From the NCBI GenBank assembly GCA_029776555.1, contig JAKOSZ010000278.1:1-8603 (forward strand): a stretch of 8,603 nt of DNA, written 5' to 3'. Below the pieces are notes generated by a model. That model had not been told where the DNA came from. It did no database searches and worked only from the letters and a program-made list of their open reading frames with translations. This document shows, piece by piece, positions 1 through 5,703 of this stretch. The translations under genes were made by a program, and so were the position numbers. Each line of letters opens with the position of its first letter. Positions within the stretch are counted from its first letter, which is position 1. This DNA is from Bacillota bacterium. Lineage in GTDB: Bacteria; Bacillota; Clostridia; Acetivibrionales; JAKOSZ01.

Positions 1-846
1 AACAGCCAGGAATTTTTCGTTTTGGCTTATGCCCATAAACCTCAGCAGGTCACCGTTGTACTCAAAGTCTTTGCCCTCCCTGAGATTTTCCATGCCCAGT
101 TCATCCTTAAGGTCGTAGACCTTTCTGGGCTTATTAAGCTTTATATACACCTGGGCACTGTCGCCTTCCTTAAGCTCAACCTTCTCAATGGCGGTAATAA
201 GGGTGTATCCCGGCGCCGTATACTTTTCTATTGAAAACAAAGGCCTTTCACATATCCCTACTACCCTGTAGGTCTTTCTGTCCGTTATCACCAGCCTCTC
301 GGATACGCCGTCCTCCCCGTGCCTGTAGTGGTCCTTCTGCCACAGAGTGGTGCCGTCGTCCAAAAGCCGATAGCCCATATCAAGCTCAATGGTGTCACCT
401 GTTTTATACTTGACGCCGCCATCGGTGAAGATGTGGTAGGACACCACCACCTCATTTTCATTCCGGGGAAGCCTGCCGCTTATCAAATACACGGGCAGCA
501 TTTCAAAGGCCTTTTTATCAAAGCCCAGCACATACAAATAGGGCTTATCCTCGTTTAAACCGCCCTCCAGCATCGCGTAGCCTATCCCCCGGGTTACGGC
601 GGTCTCCTTTACCTCCGGGTTTTTGCTGATGGCCTCAATAGCATCAGGGTGAAAGTCGTAAACAGCCAGATGCCAGTCCCCGCTGGAGGCTTTTGCGTAA
701 TTGACCAGGAAGCTCTGGAAGCTGGATATAAATGTGGTCACGGCAGTTATCATGGCTGTGGAAAGAATGATGCCGATAATGGTGACAATGGTGCGGGTCC
801 TGCTTCTTTTTAACGCGGCCAGCGTAACCTTGTTCATGACATTCAT
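1..846 (-). CDS. ABC transporter permease, FtsX/MacB-like (3' end outside window)
   Basis: This is the membrane subunit partner of the ATPase encoded just upstream. I translated the minus strand from the ATG at 846 and the frame stays open for 282 codons to the window edge, so only the N-terminal part is present. Residues 1-19 are basic (KRSRTRT), residues about 20-42 form one hydrophobic helix, and the rest is a soluble, mostly polar domain, as expected for the extracytoplasmic MacB_PCD-type domain that follows TM1 in FtsX/MacB permeases. The remaining TM helices should lie beyond position 1. The ATG overlaps the ATPase TGA stop as ATGA, and a GAGGTGG ribosome binding site lies 7 nt upstream inside the ATPase gene, so the two are translationally coupled. 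The N-terminal style resembles the large (about 800 residue) clostridial permeases found beside two-component systems; the substrate is unknown, with antimicrobial peptides or lipids an inference. Confidence 0.85.
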   Translation of the reverse strand, partial: MNVMNKVTLAALKRSRTRTIVTIIGIILSTAMITAVTTFISSFQSFLVNYAKASSGDWHLAVYDFHPDAIEAISKNPEVKETAVTRGIGYAMLEGGLNEDKPYLYVLGFDKKAFEMLPVYLISGRLPRNENEVVVSYHIFTDGGVKYKTGDTIELDMGYRLLDDGTTLWQKDHYRHGEDGVSERLVITDRKTYRVVGICERPLFSIEKYTAPGYTLITAIEKVELKEGDSAQVYIKLNKPRKVYDLKDELGMENLREGKDFEYNGDLLRFMGISQNEKFLAV

Positions 847-1526
847 GGCCTGACCACCTCATCTCTTACGATTCTGCCGTCTTCCAGGCTGATGATGCGG
901 TTGGCCTGCAGGGCAATTCTCTCATCATGGGACACGATTATGAGGGTCTGCTTGTATTTCTGGTTGTACAGCTTCATCAGCTGGATGATTTCAGCGCTGT
1001 TTTTGCTGTCCAGATTGCCGGTTGGCTCATCGGCCAGTATCAGGGCGGGATTGGTTATGAGGGCACGGCCTATGGCAACCCTCTGCTGTTGTCCGCCGGA
1101 AAGCTGGTTTGGTAAATGCTTTGCCCTGTCTTTGAGCCCCAGGGTGGCAGTCAGGTCATTGAGCCGTACCCTGTCCTCTTTTCTGCCGTCCAGCAGCAGG
1201 GGCAGCATTATGTTTTCCTCCACATCCAGTACCGGGATCAGGTTGTAGAACTGATAGATCAGGCCTATCTGCCTTCTCCTGAAAATGGCAAGCCTTGACC
1301 TGTCAAGGCTGTAGATATCGGTGCCATCAATGTATACCTTGCCCGATGTGGGGAAATCAACCCCGCCCAGTATGTGCAGCAGCGTCGACTTGCCCGACCC
1401 TGACGGCCCTACGATGGCCACAAACTCACCCTTCTCCACCGAAAAGGAGACCTTGTCCAAAGCGGTGACCGCCGTCTCCCCTCTGCCGTATATCTTTGTA
1501 AGATTTTCAACGCGCAGTATTTCCAT
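843..1526 (-). CDS. ABC transporter ATP-binding protein, LolD/MacB family
   Basis: This 227-residue protein is a cytoplasmic nucleotide-binding domain that would power the adjacent FtsX-like permease. All core motifs are present: Walker A GPSGSGKST at residues 40-48, Q-loop Gln92, signature LSGGQ at 142-146, Walker B ALILADEP at 161-168 with Glu167 as the likely catalytic base, D-loop NLDS at 171-174 and switch His200. The LADEPTGNLDS block is typical of the LolD/MacB/FtsE branch, whose members work mechanically on envelope substrates rather than as classical importers. The open frame extends upstream to 1601, but the ATG at 1526 is the better start: it has GGAGGT 5 nt upstream and gives the family N-terminus MEILRVENLTK. 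The stop overlaps the permease start (ATGA). A 183-bp gap with likely operator sites separates it from the histidine kinase gene. Confidence 0.95.
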   Translation of the reverse strand: MEILRVENLTKIYGRGETAVTALDKVSFSVEKGEFVAIVGPSGSGKSTLLHILGGVDFPTSGKVYIDGTDIYSLDRSRLAIFRRRQIGLIYQFYNLIPVLDVEENIMLPLLLDGRKEDRVRLNDLTATLGLKDRAKHLPNQLSGGQQQRVAIGRALITNPALILADEPTGNLDSKNSAEIIQLMKLYNQKYKQTLIIVSHDERIALQANRIISLEDGRIVRDEVVRP

Positions 1527-1541
1527 CTGACACCTCCGGAA

Positions 1542-1615
1542 CATTTTAAGATTTAAGTCCATTTTAACATTGGCAGGTGACACTCCGGTGACGGCTGTCA
1601 TGACAGTTTTGTCAC
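1542..1615 (-). promoter_or_regulatory. Putative response-regulator operator and promoter of the ABC transporter genes
   Basis: The gap between kinase and ATPase has a cluster of TGAC/GTCA half-sites. On the plus strand GTGAC occurs at 1577 and 1588, exactly 11 bp apart, as in PhoB/OmpR-type direct repeats. A perfect 12-bp palindrome CTGTCATGACAG lies at 1595-1606 and GTCAC at 1611-1615. Just downstream on the minus strand are two copies of TTAAAATG, 18 bp apart (1542-1549 and 1560-1567). The one containing TAAAAT at 1561-1566 could be a -10 box with no recognisable -35, which fits an activator-dependent promoter. The link to the neighbouring response regulator is inferred from position. Confidence 0.45.
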
Positions 1616-1709
1616 TTTGGCGGCCTGTTTAAATCCCTCAAAAAATCGGAAGAATAAGGAACGGCTCTTTTAAAATCGGCATTGACTGAAGAGCAGTGCA
1701 AAAACAGCC

Positions 1710-2714
1710 TCATATAACCGATTTATACAGGCGGATAAAGAAGGTGGTTCCCTGGCCGGGGCGGCTTTCCACCGCAATATCCCCGCTTTGCTCCTGGATT
1801 ATGCTCCTGGCCATGGCAAGGCCGATTCCTGCGCTGTCAGGCGACGCGTTCCTTCCCCTGTAGAAGCGGTTAAATATGTGGGGCAGGTCCTCCCTGCTGA
1901 TGCCCGGCCCGTTATCGGATATGCGGATTTCAAAGTATAGAGGGTTATCCTGGGCGGAAATCTCTATTTCACCGTGCTCCGGCAGGTGTTCTATGGAGTT
2001 TTTCAGTATGTTGATAATCGCTTCGCCGGTCCATTGCAGGTCACATATTAAAGTCTCATCCTGCCCCGTGACCGTATAGCTTATGGATTTCAGTTCCATG
2101 GGTATGAGGAGGGGTTTCAATGCGTTTTCCATGAGGGTCCGGAACATAACCCTCTCTTGCTTCATTTTCACCTCGCCGGCATCCAGCCTGGCCATCTTGA
2201 GCAGCGAGGAAACCAGCCACTCCATGCGCTTTAACTGCGAGGAGATACGGGCGGTGAATTCACGGCGTTTTTCCGGCGGCAAGCCCTCGTCGGCCAGCAG
2301 ATCAACCATAACCATCATGGAAGTAAGGGGCGTTTTGAGCTGATGGGATATGTCAGCCATGTGCTCCGACAGGCGCTGTTTTTCTCGCTGTAACTGATTG
2401 TTGTACTCTGAAAGCATCAAAGTCACCTTGTATATTTCATTTTTTAAAATGCTCAATTCCCCTTCCACGTTGTCCCGAACTTCAAGGGAATGCTCTCCGG
2501 CGCAAATCCGCCTTAAATAGTCCGACAGTCTCCTTATCTGCCTGTAGCGATAAGCCGTGAAGGCGAAAAATGATAAACAAAGCAAAAGAGCCGCAATCAA
2601 AACAAGGATTCCGGCCTCTCTGCTGAATAAAAATCCTGTAACAGCCAAAGCTGCGCTTAATGCAAAAATCGCTGCTGCAAACCTTTTTACTTCCCTGTTC
2701 CTCAATAAAGTCAC
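1710..2714 (-). CDS. Sensor histidine kinase with minimal extracellular loop
   Basis: This 334-residue membrane kinase should autophosphorylate and pass phosphate to the response regulator encoded upstream. Two hydrophobic helices at about 12-30 and 34-56 are joined by only a few residues, so there is no extracellular sensor domain. A HAMP-like linker at about 57-105 and a short helical stretch lead to the dimerisation/phosphoacceptor domain with SHQLKTPLTS and His124. The catalytic domain shows the N-box around Asn235 and Asn239, G1 DNGPG at 267-271, F-box IFNRFYRG at 280-287 and G2 GIGLAMA at 296-302, so it should be active. The start is GTG at 2714, with an in-frame TAG two codons upstream and AGGGGG 8 nt upstream. 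Kinases of this layout (BceS/intramembrane-sensing type) usually detect envelope stress together with an ABC transporter, which fits the next two genes. Confidence 0.95.
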   Translation of the reverse strand: MTLLRNREVKRFAAAIFALSAALAVTGFLFSREAGILVLIAALLLCLSFFAFTAYRYRQIRRLSDYLRRICAGEHSLEVRDNVEGELSILKNEIYKVTLMLSEYNNQLQREKQRLSEHMADISHQLKTPLTSMMVMVDLLADEGLPPEKRREFTARISSQLKRMEWLVSSLLKMARLDAGEVKMKQERVMFRTLMENALKPLLIPMELKSISYTVTGQDETLICDLQWTGEAIINILKNSIEHLPEHGEIEISAQDNPLYFEIRISDNGPGISREDLPHIFNRFYRGRNASPDSAGIGLAMARSIIQEQSGDIAVESRPGQGTTFFIRLYKSVI

Positions 2715-2858
2715 TTTCTAATCCCCCTGTAAAAAGAACCTGTTCCGGCAGGGCATAGACCCGGCGGCCGCCGTCAGTAAACTTGGGCCGGCTATTTACC
2801 GCGCCCAATCACTTTTGGGAATACGGAAAACACGGCAGCGCGAAAAAAGACAAGGCTG

Positions 2859-3536
2859 CTATATCCAGTATCCTATCCCCCTTGCGGTTTTTATAATGGT
2901 GGGATTCCGCGGGTCATCCTCTATCTTTTCCCTCAGACGCTTAATATAGACGGTCAGGGTATTGTCGTTGACAAAATCGCCGTATGCGTCCCAGATGCCT
3001 TGAAGCAATTGCTCCCGGGTCAGTACCTGCCCCCTGTTACTGACCATCGTGAGCAAAAGTCGATACTCCAGAGCCGTCAGAAATACCTCCTTACCGTTCT
3101 TCTTTACCTTGCCCTCGGCAAGGTTGACAGTTAAGCTGCCGATGTTAACAATATGATCTTCATTGCCCTTGCCGGCCCTGCGGAGTATGGCCCGAACCCG
3201 TGAATGAAGCTCCCTTAGTCTGAAGGGCTTTACAATGTAGTCGTCAGCCCCTATGTCAAGCCCCATGACCACGCTGCCCTCATCATCCCGGGCAGTGAGA
3301 AATATCACAGGGGTATCCCCTTTTTCCTTAAGCTTCCTGCACACATCAAATCCGTTGCCGCCGGGAAGGGATATGTCAATAATGGCAAAATCAAAGCCCT
3401 CGGATGCTATTTTGTCCAAAGCGGATGGGGCGTTATAGCAGGCAGTGACCTTAAAACCCTCCTGCGACAGAAAATACTCCAACCCCGCTGCAATTGATTC
3501 ATCATCTTCCACCAGCAGCAATTTTATCGGAACCAA
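2859..3536 (-). CDS. OmpR/PhoB-family response regulator
   Basis: This 225-residue cytoplasmic protein is a DNA-binding response regulator. The receiver domain (about 4-118) has the acidic pair Asp11/Asp12, phosphoacceptor Asp54 in AIIDIS, Thr81 and Lys103 in VKPF. The winged-helix domain (about 128-225) ends with the family pattern TARGIGYWI. The start is probably TTG at 3536: an in-frame TAG lies two codons upstream, no ATG is available, and GGGGG at 3546-3550 sits 9 nt upstream; a TTG at the sixth codon is the only alternative. A 144-bp gap separates it from the kinase, longer than in most such pairs. Its likely targets are its own promoter and the half-site cluster before the ABC genes (inference). 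Confidence 0.95.
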   Translation of the reverse strand: MVPIKLLLVEDDESIAAGLEYFLSQEGFKVTACYNAPSALDKIASEGFDFAIIDISLPGGNGFDVCRKLKEKGDTPVIFLTARDDEGSVVMGLDIGADDYIVKPFRLRELHSRVRAILRRAGKGNEDHIVNIGSLTVNLAEGKVKKNGKEVFLTALEYRLLLTMVSNRGQVLTREQLLQGIWDAYGDFVNDNTLTVYIKRLREKIEDDPRNPTIIKTARGIGYWI

Positions 3537-3626
3537 GCTCTAAAACCCCCGTCTTACCCCATATGGGCAGGATCGCACCTTTACCTCTCTCACTGGATGT
3601 CTTGTTCAAAAATCTCAATAACTCAA

Positions 3627-3682
3627 CAGGCTTTGAAAATATATTATCACGGCAAAGCCTGCTAATCAAATGAGGCTTTTTT
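3627..3682. repeat. Three-arm repeat with mutually exclusive hairpins
   Basis: CAGGCTTTG at 3627-3635 and CAAAGCCTG at 3653-3661 form a perfect 9-bp inverted repeat with a 17-nt AT-rich loop. The middle arm (AAAGCCT, 3654-3660) also pairs with AGGCTTT at 3673-3679, leaving a 12-nt loop, and the plus strand then continues as a T run to 3682. The middle arm cannot pair with both. The first repeat brackets the candidate minus-strand -10 box, so it may instead be a protein-binding operator. The pairing is plain in the sequence; the role is inferred. Confidence 0.55.
3641..3669 (-). promoter_or_regulatory. Candidate promoter of the two-component/ABC operon
   Basis: Read on the minus strand, TTGATT (3664-3669) and TAATAT (3641-3646) are separated by 17 bp. 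Each matches the SigA consensus at four of six positions. Transcription would start near 3634 and give a leader of about 98 nt before the response regulator TTG. The -10 lies in the loop of the 9-bp inverted repeat at 3627-3661, which suggests regulation at this point. Confidence 0.4.
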
Positions 3683-3738
3683 CTGCCCTCCACAGCGGTA
3701 TTCGCCGTCATCCGTCCGGACCTTAGCGGCAAGCAAAA

Positions 3739-3799
3739 TAAAGAGACCATCCTTTTTCATGTAAGTGAACCCAAAACACCAGGAAAGGAAGTCTCTTTA
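3739..3799. repeat. Imperfect inverted repeat
   Basis: TAAAGAGAC at 3739-3747 is matched by GTCTCTTTA at 3791-3799, and after a small mismatch CCTTT (3751-3755) pairs with AAAGG (3784-3788), leaving a loop of about 28 nt. No U tract follows on either strand, so it is not a typical terminator. It lies between the two divergent promoters and could be an operator, a recombination scar or the remnant of a mobile element end. Confidence 0.5.
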
Positions 3800-3843
3800 A
3801 AGCAATAATATTCTGCTTCGGACTTGCTGATATTTCATTGCTT
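3800..3843. repeat. Short inverted repeat just upstream of the plus-strand promoter
   Basis: AAGCAAT at 3800-3806 and ATTGCTT at 3837-3843 form a 7-bp inverted repeat around 30 bp. It ends 7 bp before the -35 box of the plus promoter, where an activator could bind. The match is short and could be chance. Confidence 0.3.
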
Positions 3844-3850
3844 GTTTTCC

Positions 3851-3879
3851 TTGAAACAGGGCTTCTATAGTAATATAAT
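3851..3879 (+). promoter_or_regulatory. Strong SigA-type promoter for the small membrane protein gene
   Basis: TTGAAA at 3851-3856 and a perfect TATAAT at 3874-3879 are separated by exactly 17 bp; eleven of twelve consensus positions match. Transcription should start near 3886, giving a leader of roughly 110 nt before the ribosome binding site-linked start at 3998. This promoter supports the reality of the plus-strand gene. Confidence 0.75.
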
Positions 3880-3927
3880 AAGTGTAATTCAGTGTTTTTT
3901 GGTCTTGGCGGGTCAAAATTTTCTTCC

Positions 3928-3945
3928 GCGGCTTTTTAAGGCCGC
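3928..3945 (+). other. GC-rich hairpin in the leader of the small membrane protein mRNA
   Basis: GCGGC at 3928-3932 pairs with GCCGC at 3941-3945, and a G-U and a U-A pair could extend the stem to seven pairs with a UUUA loop. It sits about 40 nt after the predicted transcription start and about 40 nt before the ribosome binding site. No T run follows on either strand, so it is not a standard terminator. It may affect stability or translation. Confidence 0.35.
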
Positions 3946-3983
3946 ACAGCGGGCTGATTCGGCAAGGCAGCATTAGAGCAAAG

Positions 3984-3991
3984 AAAGGTGA
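3984..3991 (+). promoter_or_regulatory. Ribosome binding site that points to an ATA start codon
   Basis: AAAGGTGA at 3984-3991 is a strong match to the anti-Shine-Dalgarno sequence. Six nucleotides downstream, where a start codon is expected, the sequence is ATA (3998-4000), in frame with the long hydrophobic reading frame. The overlapping GTG at 3988 runs into a stop after five codons. Confidence 0.6.
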
Positions 3992-3997
3992 ACAGCC

Positions 3998-4285
3998 ATA
4001 GATAGAAGAGAAAAAGCCATATATTACTCCATTCTGTTTTTTATCTTCCTCTTTTCGGCAGGATTCAGTTTCGTTCTGACGATGATCTTCTTCCTCTTGA
4101 CAGGCGTGCCCTTGTTAATCTTCACCCTTTTTTACTTCCTGCTGGAGATGTTCATCGTCTATGTGTCCAAACGGACCCTGGCAGACATCCAGTTCTGGAT
4201 GCTCAGCATAATGTTTGGCTTCCTCTTTGGCTCCTTCAGCCTGTTCCTGGTAAGCCTTGTTACCAACTGGACCATATGGGGTTAA
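3998..4285 (+). CDS. Small three-helix membrane protein of unknown function
   Basis: I do not recognise this protein. From the ATA at 3998 it has 95 residues: a short charged N-terminus (DRREK), hydrophobic helices at about 8-28, 30-56 and 66-89, and a basic loop VSKRTLADIQ between helices 2 and 3. Phe, Leu and Ile dominate, and charges lie at the expected membrane boundaries, which looks like a real membrane protein rather than a chance frame. A near-consensus promoter (3851-3879) and AAAGGTGA 6 nt before the ATA support it. The first ATG is codon 29 (4082) and lacks a ribosome binding site, so either ATA is used or an original ATG has mutated. The last 171 bp overlap, antisense, the tail of the dipeptidase frame. 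It is divergent from the two-component/ABC operon and may belong to the same response (inference). Confidence 0.6.
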   Translation: MDRREKAIYYSILFFIFLFSAGFSFVLTMIFFLLTGVPLLIFTLFYFLLEMFIVYVSKRTLADIQFWMLSIMFGFLFGSFSLFLVSLVTNWTIWG

Positions 4286-5257
4286 AGAGCCCTGCCCTAA
4301 AACCTCCCTGATTACCCTCAGGAAGTTAAGGCCGGCTACGGCTTCAATCTGGGCCTGGCTGTAATTTAACCTGGCCAGCTCTTCAAAGATTTTTTCCATG
4401 TCCTCCGCTCCCCTTATCCCCTCCGGGAGAAAGGGGGTCTGGCCCCAGTCCCTTGAGCCCACATCACCGTCAAAATCGCTTCCCAGGCCCACGTGTTCCA
4501 GACCGGCAATCCCGGCTATGTACTCAATATGCCTTATTACATCCCAAATCCCGGCCTTGCCCTCCTGGCGCAGGAAACCGTGGTAGAGATTAACCCCTAT
4601 GACTCCCCCGGTCCCGGCCAGGGCGGCAATCTGGTCGTCCTTTAAGTTCCTCCTGTGGGGGCAGAGCTTCATGGCATTGGAGTGGGAGGCGATTACGGGA
4701 CGCCGGGCCGTCTCTATTACATCCCAGAAGCCCCTTTCCGAAAGGTGGGAGACATCCACTATCATTCCAAGGGCCTCCATCTCCCGGACCACCTTTCTGC
4801 CAAAAGGGGTCAGTCCCCCGCCCGAATCCCCGTCATCAACTCCGTCGGCAATCTGGTTCCTCTTGTTCCATGTAAGGCCCATACACCTGACTCCCAGCCT
4901 GTAGTATATCCTTAATAAGGACAACTCCCCCTCCAGGGCTTCTCCCCCTTCAATGGAGAGTATGCAGGCCAGCTTCTTTTCGCCTGCGGCTTTAACAATG
5001 TCACCGTAATTTAAGCACAGCGCTGCGCGCTGCCTGTTTTTGTCCATTTCCCGGTAAAAGGCGTCAATTATCTCAAGGATCCTTTTTACGGCGCAGCATT
5101 TATCAAAGGGCCGCTCCAGGAAAGCGGCAAAAAACTGGACCCGGGGATGCCCCACCGTAAGCCTTGATATGTCCAGGTGGCAGCTGTTTTTGTAAAGCCC
5201 TTCCCCGGTACTCATTGTCTTTGTAAGGGTATCACAGTGGGCGTCCACTATTATCAT
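4115..5257 (-). CDS. Membrane dipeptidase (renal dipeptidase family, zinc peptidase M19)
   Basis: This 380-residue protein should hydrolyse dipeptides, possibly including D-amino acid dipeptides, with a binuclear zinc site. The ligands are visible: His7 and Asp9 in DAHCDT, bridging Glu103 in SIEGG, His171 in DVSH and His192 in SHSN; Asp261 in GSDFDG matches the conserved catalytic-site Asp, and an Arg lies in HRRN at 201-204. No signal peptide is seen, as usual for bacterial members. The frame is open to 5323, but the ATG at 5257 has GGGGG 7-8 nt upstream and gives the typical MIIVDAHCDT start. The conserved domain ends near residue 320 (GLNFLRVIREVL). Residues 325-380 form a highly charged tail that lies antisense to the membrane protein gene and may be read-through after loss of a stop. 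It follows yraN by 62 bp; a weak promoter (CTGATA, 17 bp, TATAAC) overlaps the end of yraN. Confidence 0.93.
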   Translation of the reverse strand: MIIVDAHCDTLTKTMSTGEGLYKNSCHLDISRLTVGHPRVQFFAAFLERPFDKCCAVKRILEIIDAFYREMDKNRQRAALCLNYGDIVKAAGEKKLACILSIEGGEALEGELSLLRIYYRLGVRCMGLTWNKRNQIADGVDDGDSGGGLTPFGRKVVREMEALGMIVDVSHLSERGFWDVIETARRPVIASHSNAMKLCPHRRNLKDDQIAALAGTGGVIGVNLYHGFLRQEGKAGIWDVIRHIEYIAGIAGLEHVGLGSDFDGDVGSRDWGQTPFLPEGIRGAEDMEKIFEELARLNYSQAQIEAVAGLNFLRVIREVLGQGSLTPYGPVGNKAYQEQAEGAKEEAKHYAEHPELDVCQGPFGHIDDEHLQQEVKKGED

Positions 5258-5319
5258 CGCTTTTCCCCCGTCAAACGTGTTTCCAATAGATGATATTCCT
5301 CGAAAAAAGCTGTTATACT

Positions 5320-5703
5320 TCAAAAGGCGTTCCTTATCAGGTTAACGGTGACTCCTTCCGAAAAGCTCCGGCCTTTCCCCGGGAAAAGGACTTCCACCAC
5401 ATCAAAGCGCACCGGCGTATCAACCATGTTTTTTAACACCGTGTACATTTCCGCCAGCTGCCTGAGTTTCTCCTGCTTACTCTTCCCCACGGCCTCACCG
5501 GGCGTGCCGTAAGCAAAGCCGGTCCTGGCCTTTACTTCGACAAAACAGAGGACTTCCCCATCCCTTGCGACTATGTCTATTTCCCCCAGCCTTCCCAGCC
5601 TGAAGTTCTGTTCCAGGATTTTATAGCCCTTCTCAGCAAGGAACTTAAGAGCTATAAGCTCCCCTTCCCTTCCGAAGCTTCTCCTAGCCCTGGTTCCCGC
5701 CAT
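5320..5703 (-). CDS. yraN: YraN family (UPF0102) endonuclease-like protein
   Basis: This 127-residue cytoplasmic protein belongs to the YraN/UPF0102 family, which has a restriction-endonuclease-like (Holliday-junction-resolvase type) fold; its physiological role is not firmly established. The family blocks are clear: GREGELIALKFLAEKGYKIL near the N-terminus, GEID at 40-43 and FVEVKAR at 54-60, giving the expected catalytic set Asp43, Glu56 and Lys58. I chose the ATG at 5703, which gives the usual N-terminus close before GREGE; GGTGAG lies just upstream. A GTG three codons earlier and an ATG further upstream are possible, and the frame is open to 5757. The start overlaps the end of the FlhB-like gene by 20 bp, so the two are probably translationally coupled. 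yraN following rnhB and ylqH is a common Bacillota order. Confidence 0.9.
   Translation of the reverse strand: MAGTRARRSFGREGELIALKFLAEKGYKILEQNFRLGRLGEIDIVARDGEVLCFVEVKARTGFAYGTPGEAVGKSKQEKLRQLAEMYTVLKNMVDTPVRFDVVEVLFPGKGRSFSEGVTVNLIRNAF

Larger units (their letters stand above)
3537..3997. other. Divergent intergenic region with promoters and inverted repeats
   Basis: This stretch of about 460 bp separates the response regulator gene (minus) from the small membrane protein gene (plus). It holds a plus promoter, a weaker minus promoter and inverted repeats at 3627-3661, 3654-3679, 3739-3799, 3800-3843 and 3928-3945. Short open frames here, such as an 82-codon minus frame at 3502-3750, lack a convincing ribosome binding site and recognisable motifs. 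I see no intact insertion sequence, tRNA or known riboswitch. Confidence 0.7.

Noticed and set aside
892..1248. 118-codon plus-strand open frame opposite the ABC ATPase
   Set aside because: It is the reverse complement of a well-conserved ATPase with all motifs, and has no support of its own.
2762..2773. Perfect 12-bp GC palindrome CGGCGGCCGCCG as terminator or operator
   Set aside because: It has no loop and no following T run, and short GC palindromes occur by chance; it is kept only as a note in the gap finding.
2482..2808. 108-codon minus-strand open frame spanning the kinase start
   Set aside because: It is a different frame of the kinase gene and the gap before it, with no motifs, while the kinase has its own GTG with a strong ribosome binding site.
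3654..3682. Rho-independent terminator on the plus strand (7-bp stem, 12-nt loop, T run)
   Set aside because: No plus-strand gene ends here, the loop is long and the stem short. It is therefore described as part of the three-arm repeat and not called as a terminator.
3502..3750. 82-codon minus-strand open frame before and into the response regulator start
   Set aside because: No proper ribosome binding site, mixed composition and no recognised motif; it overlaps the regulator's own start. A leader peptide or transposase remnant was considered but cannot be supported.
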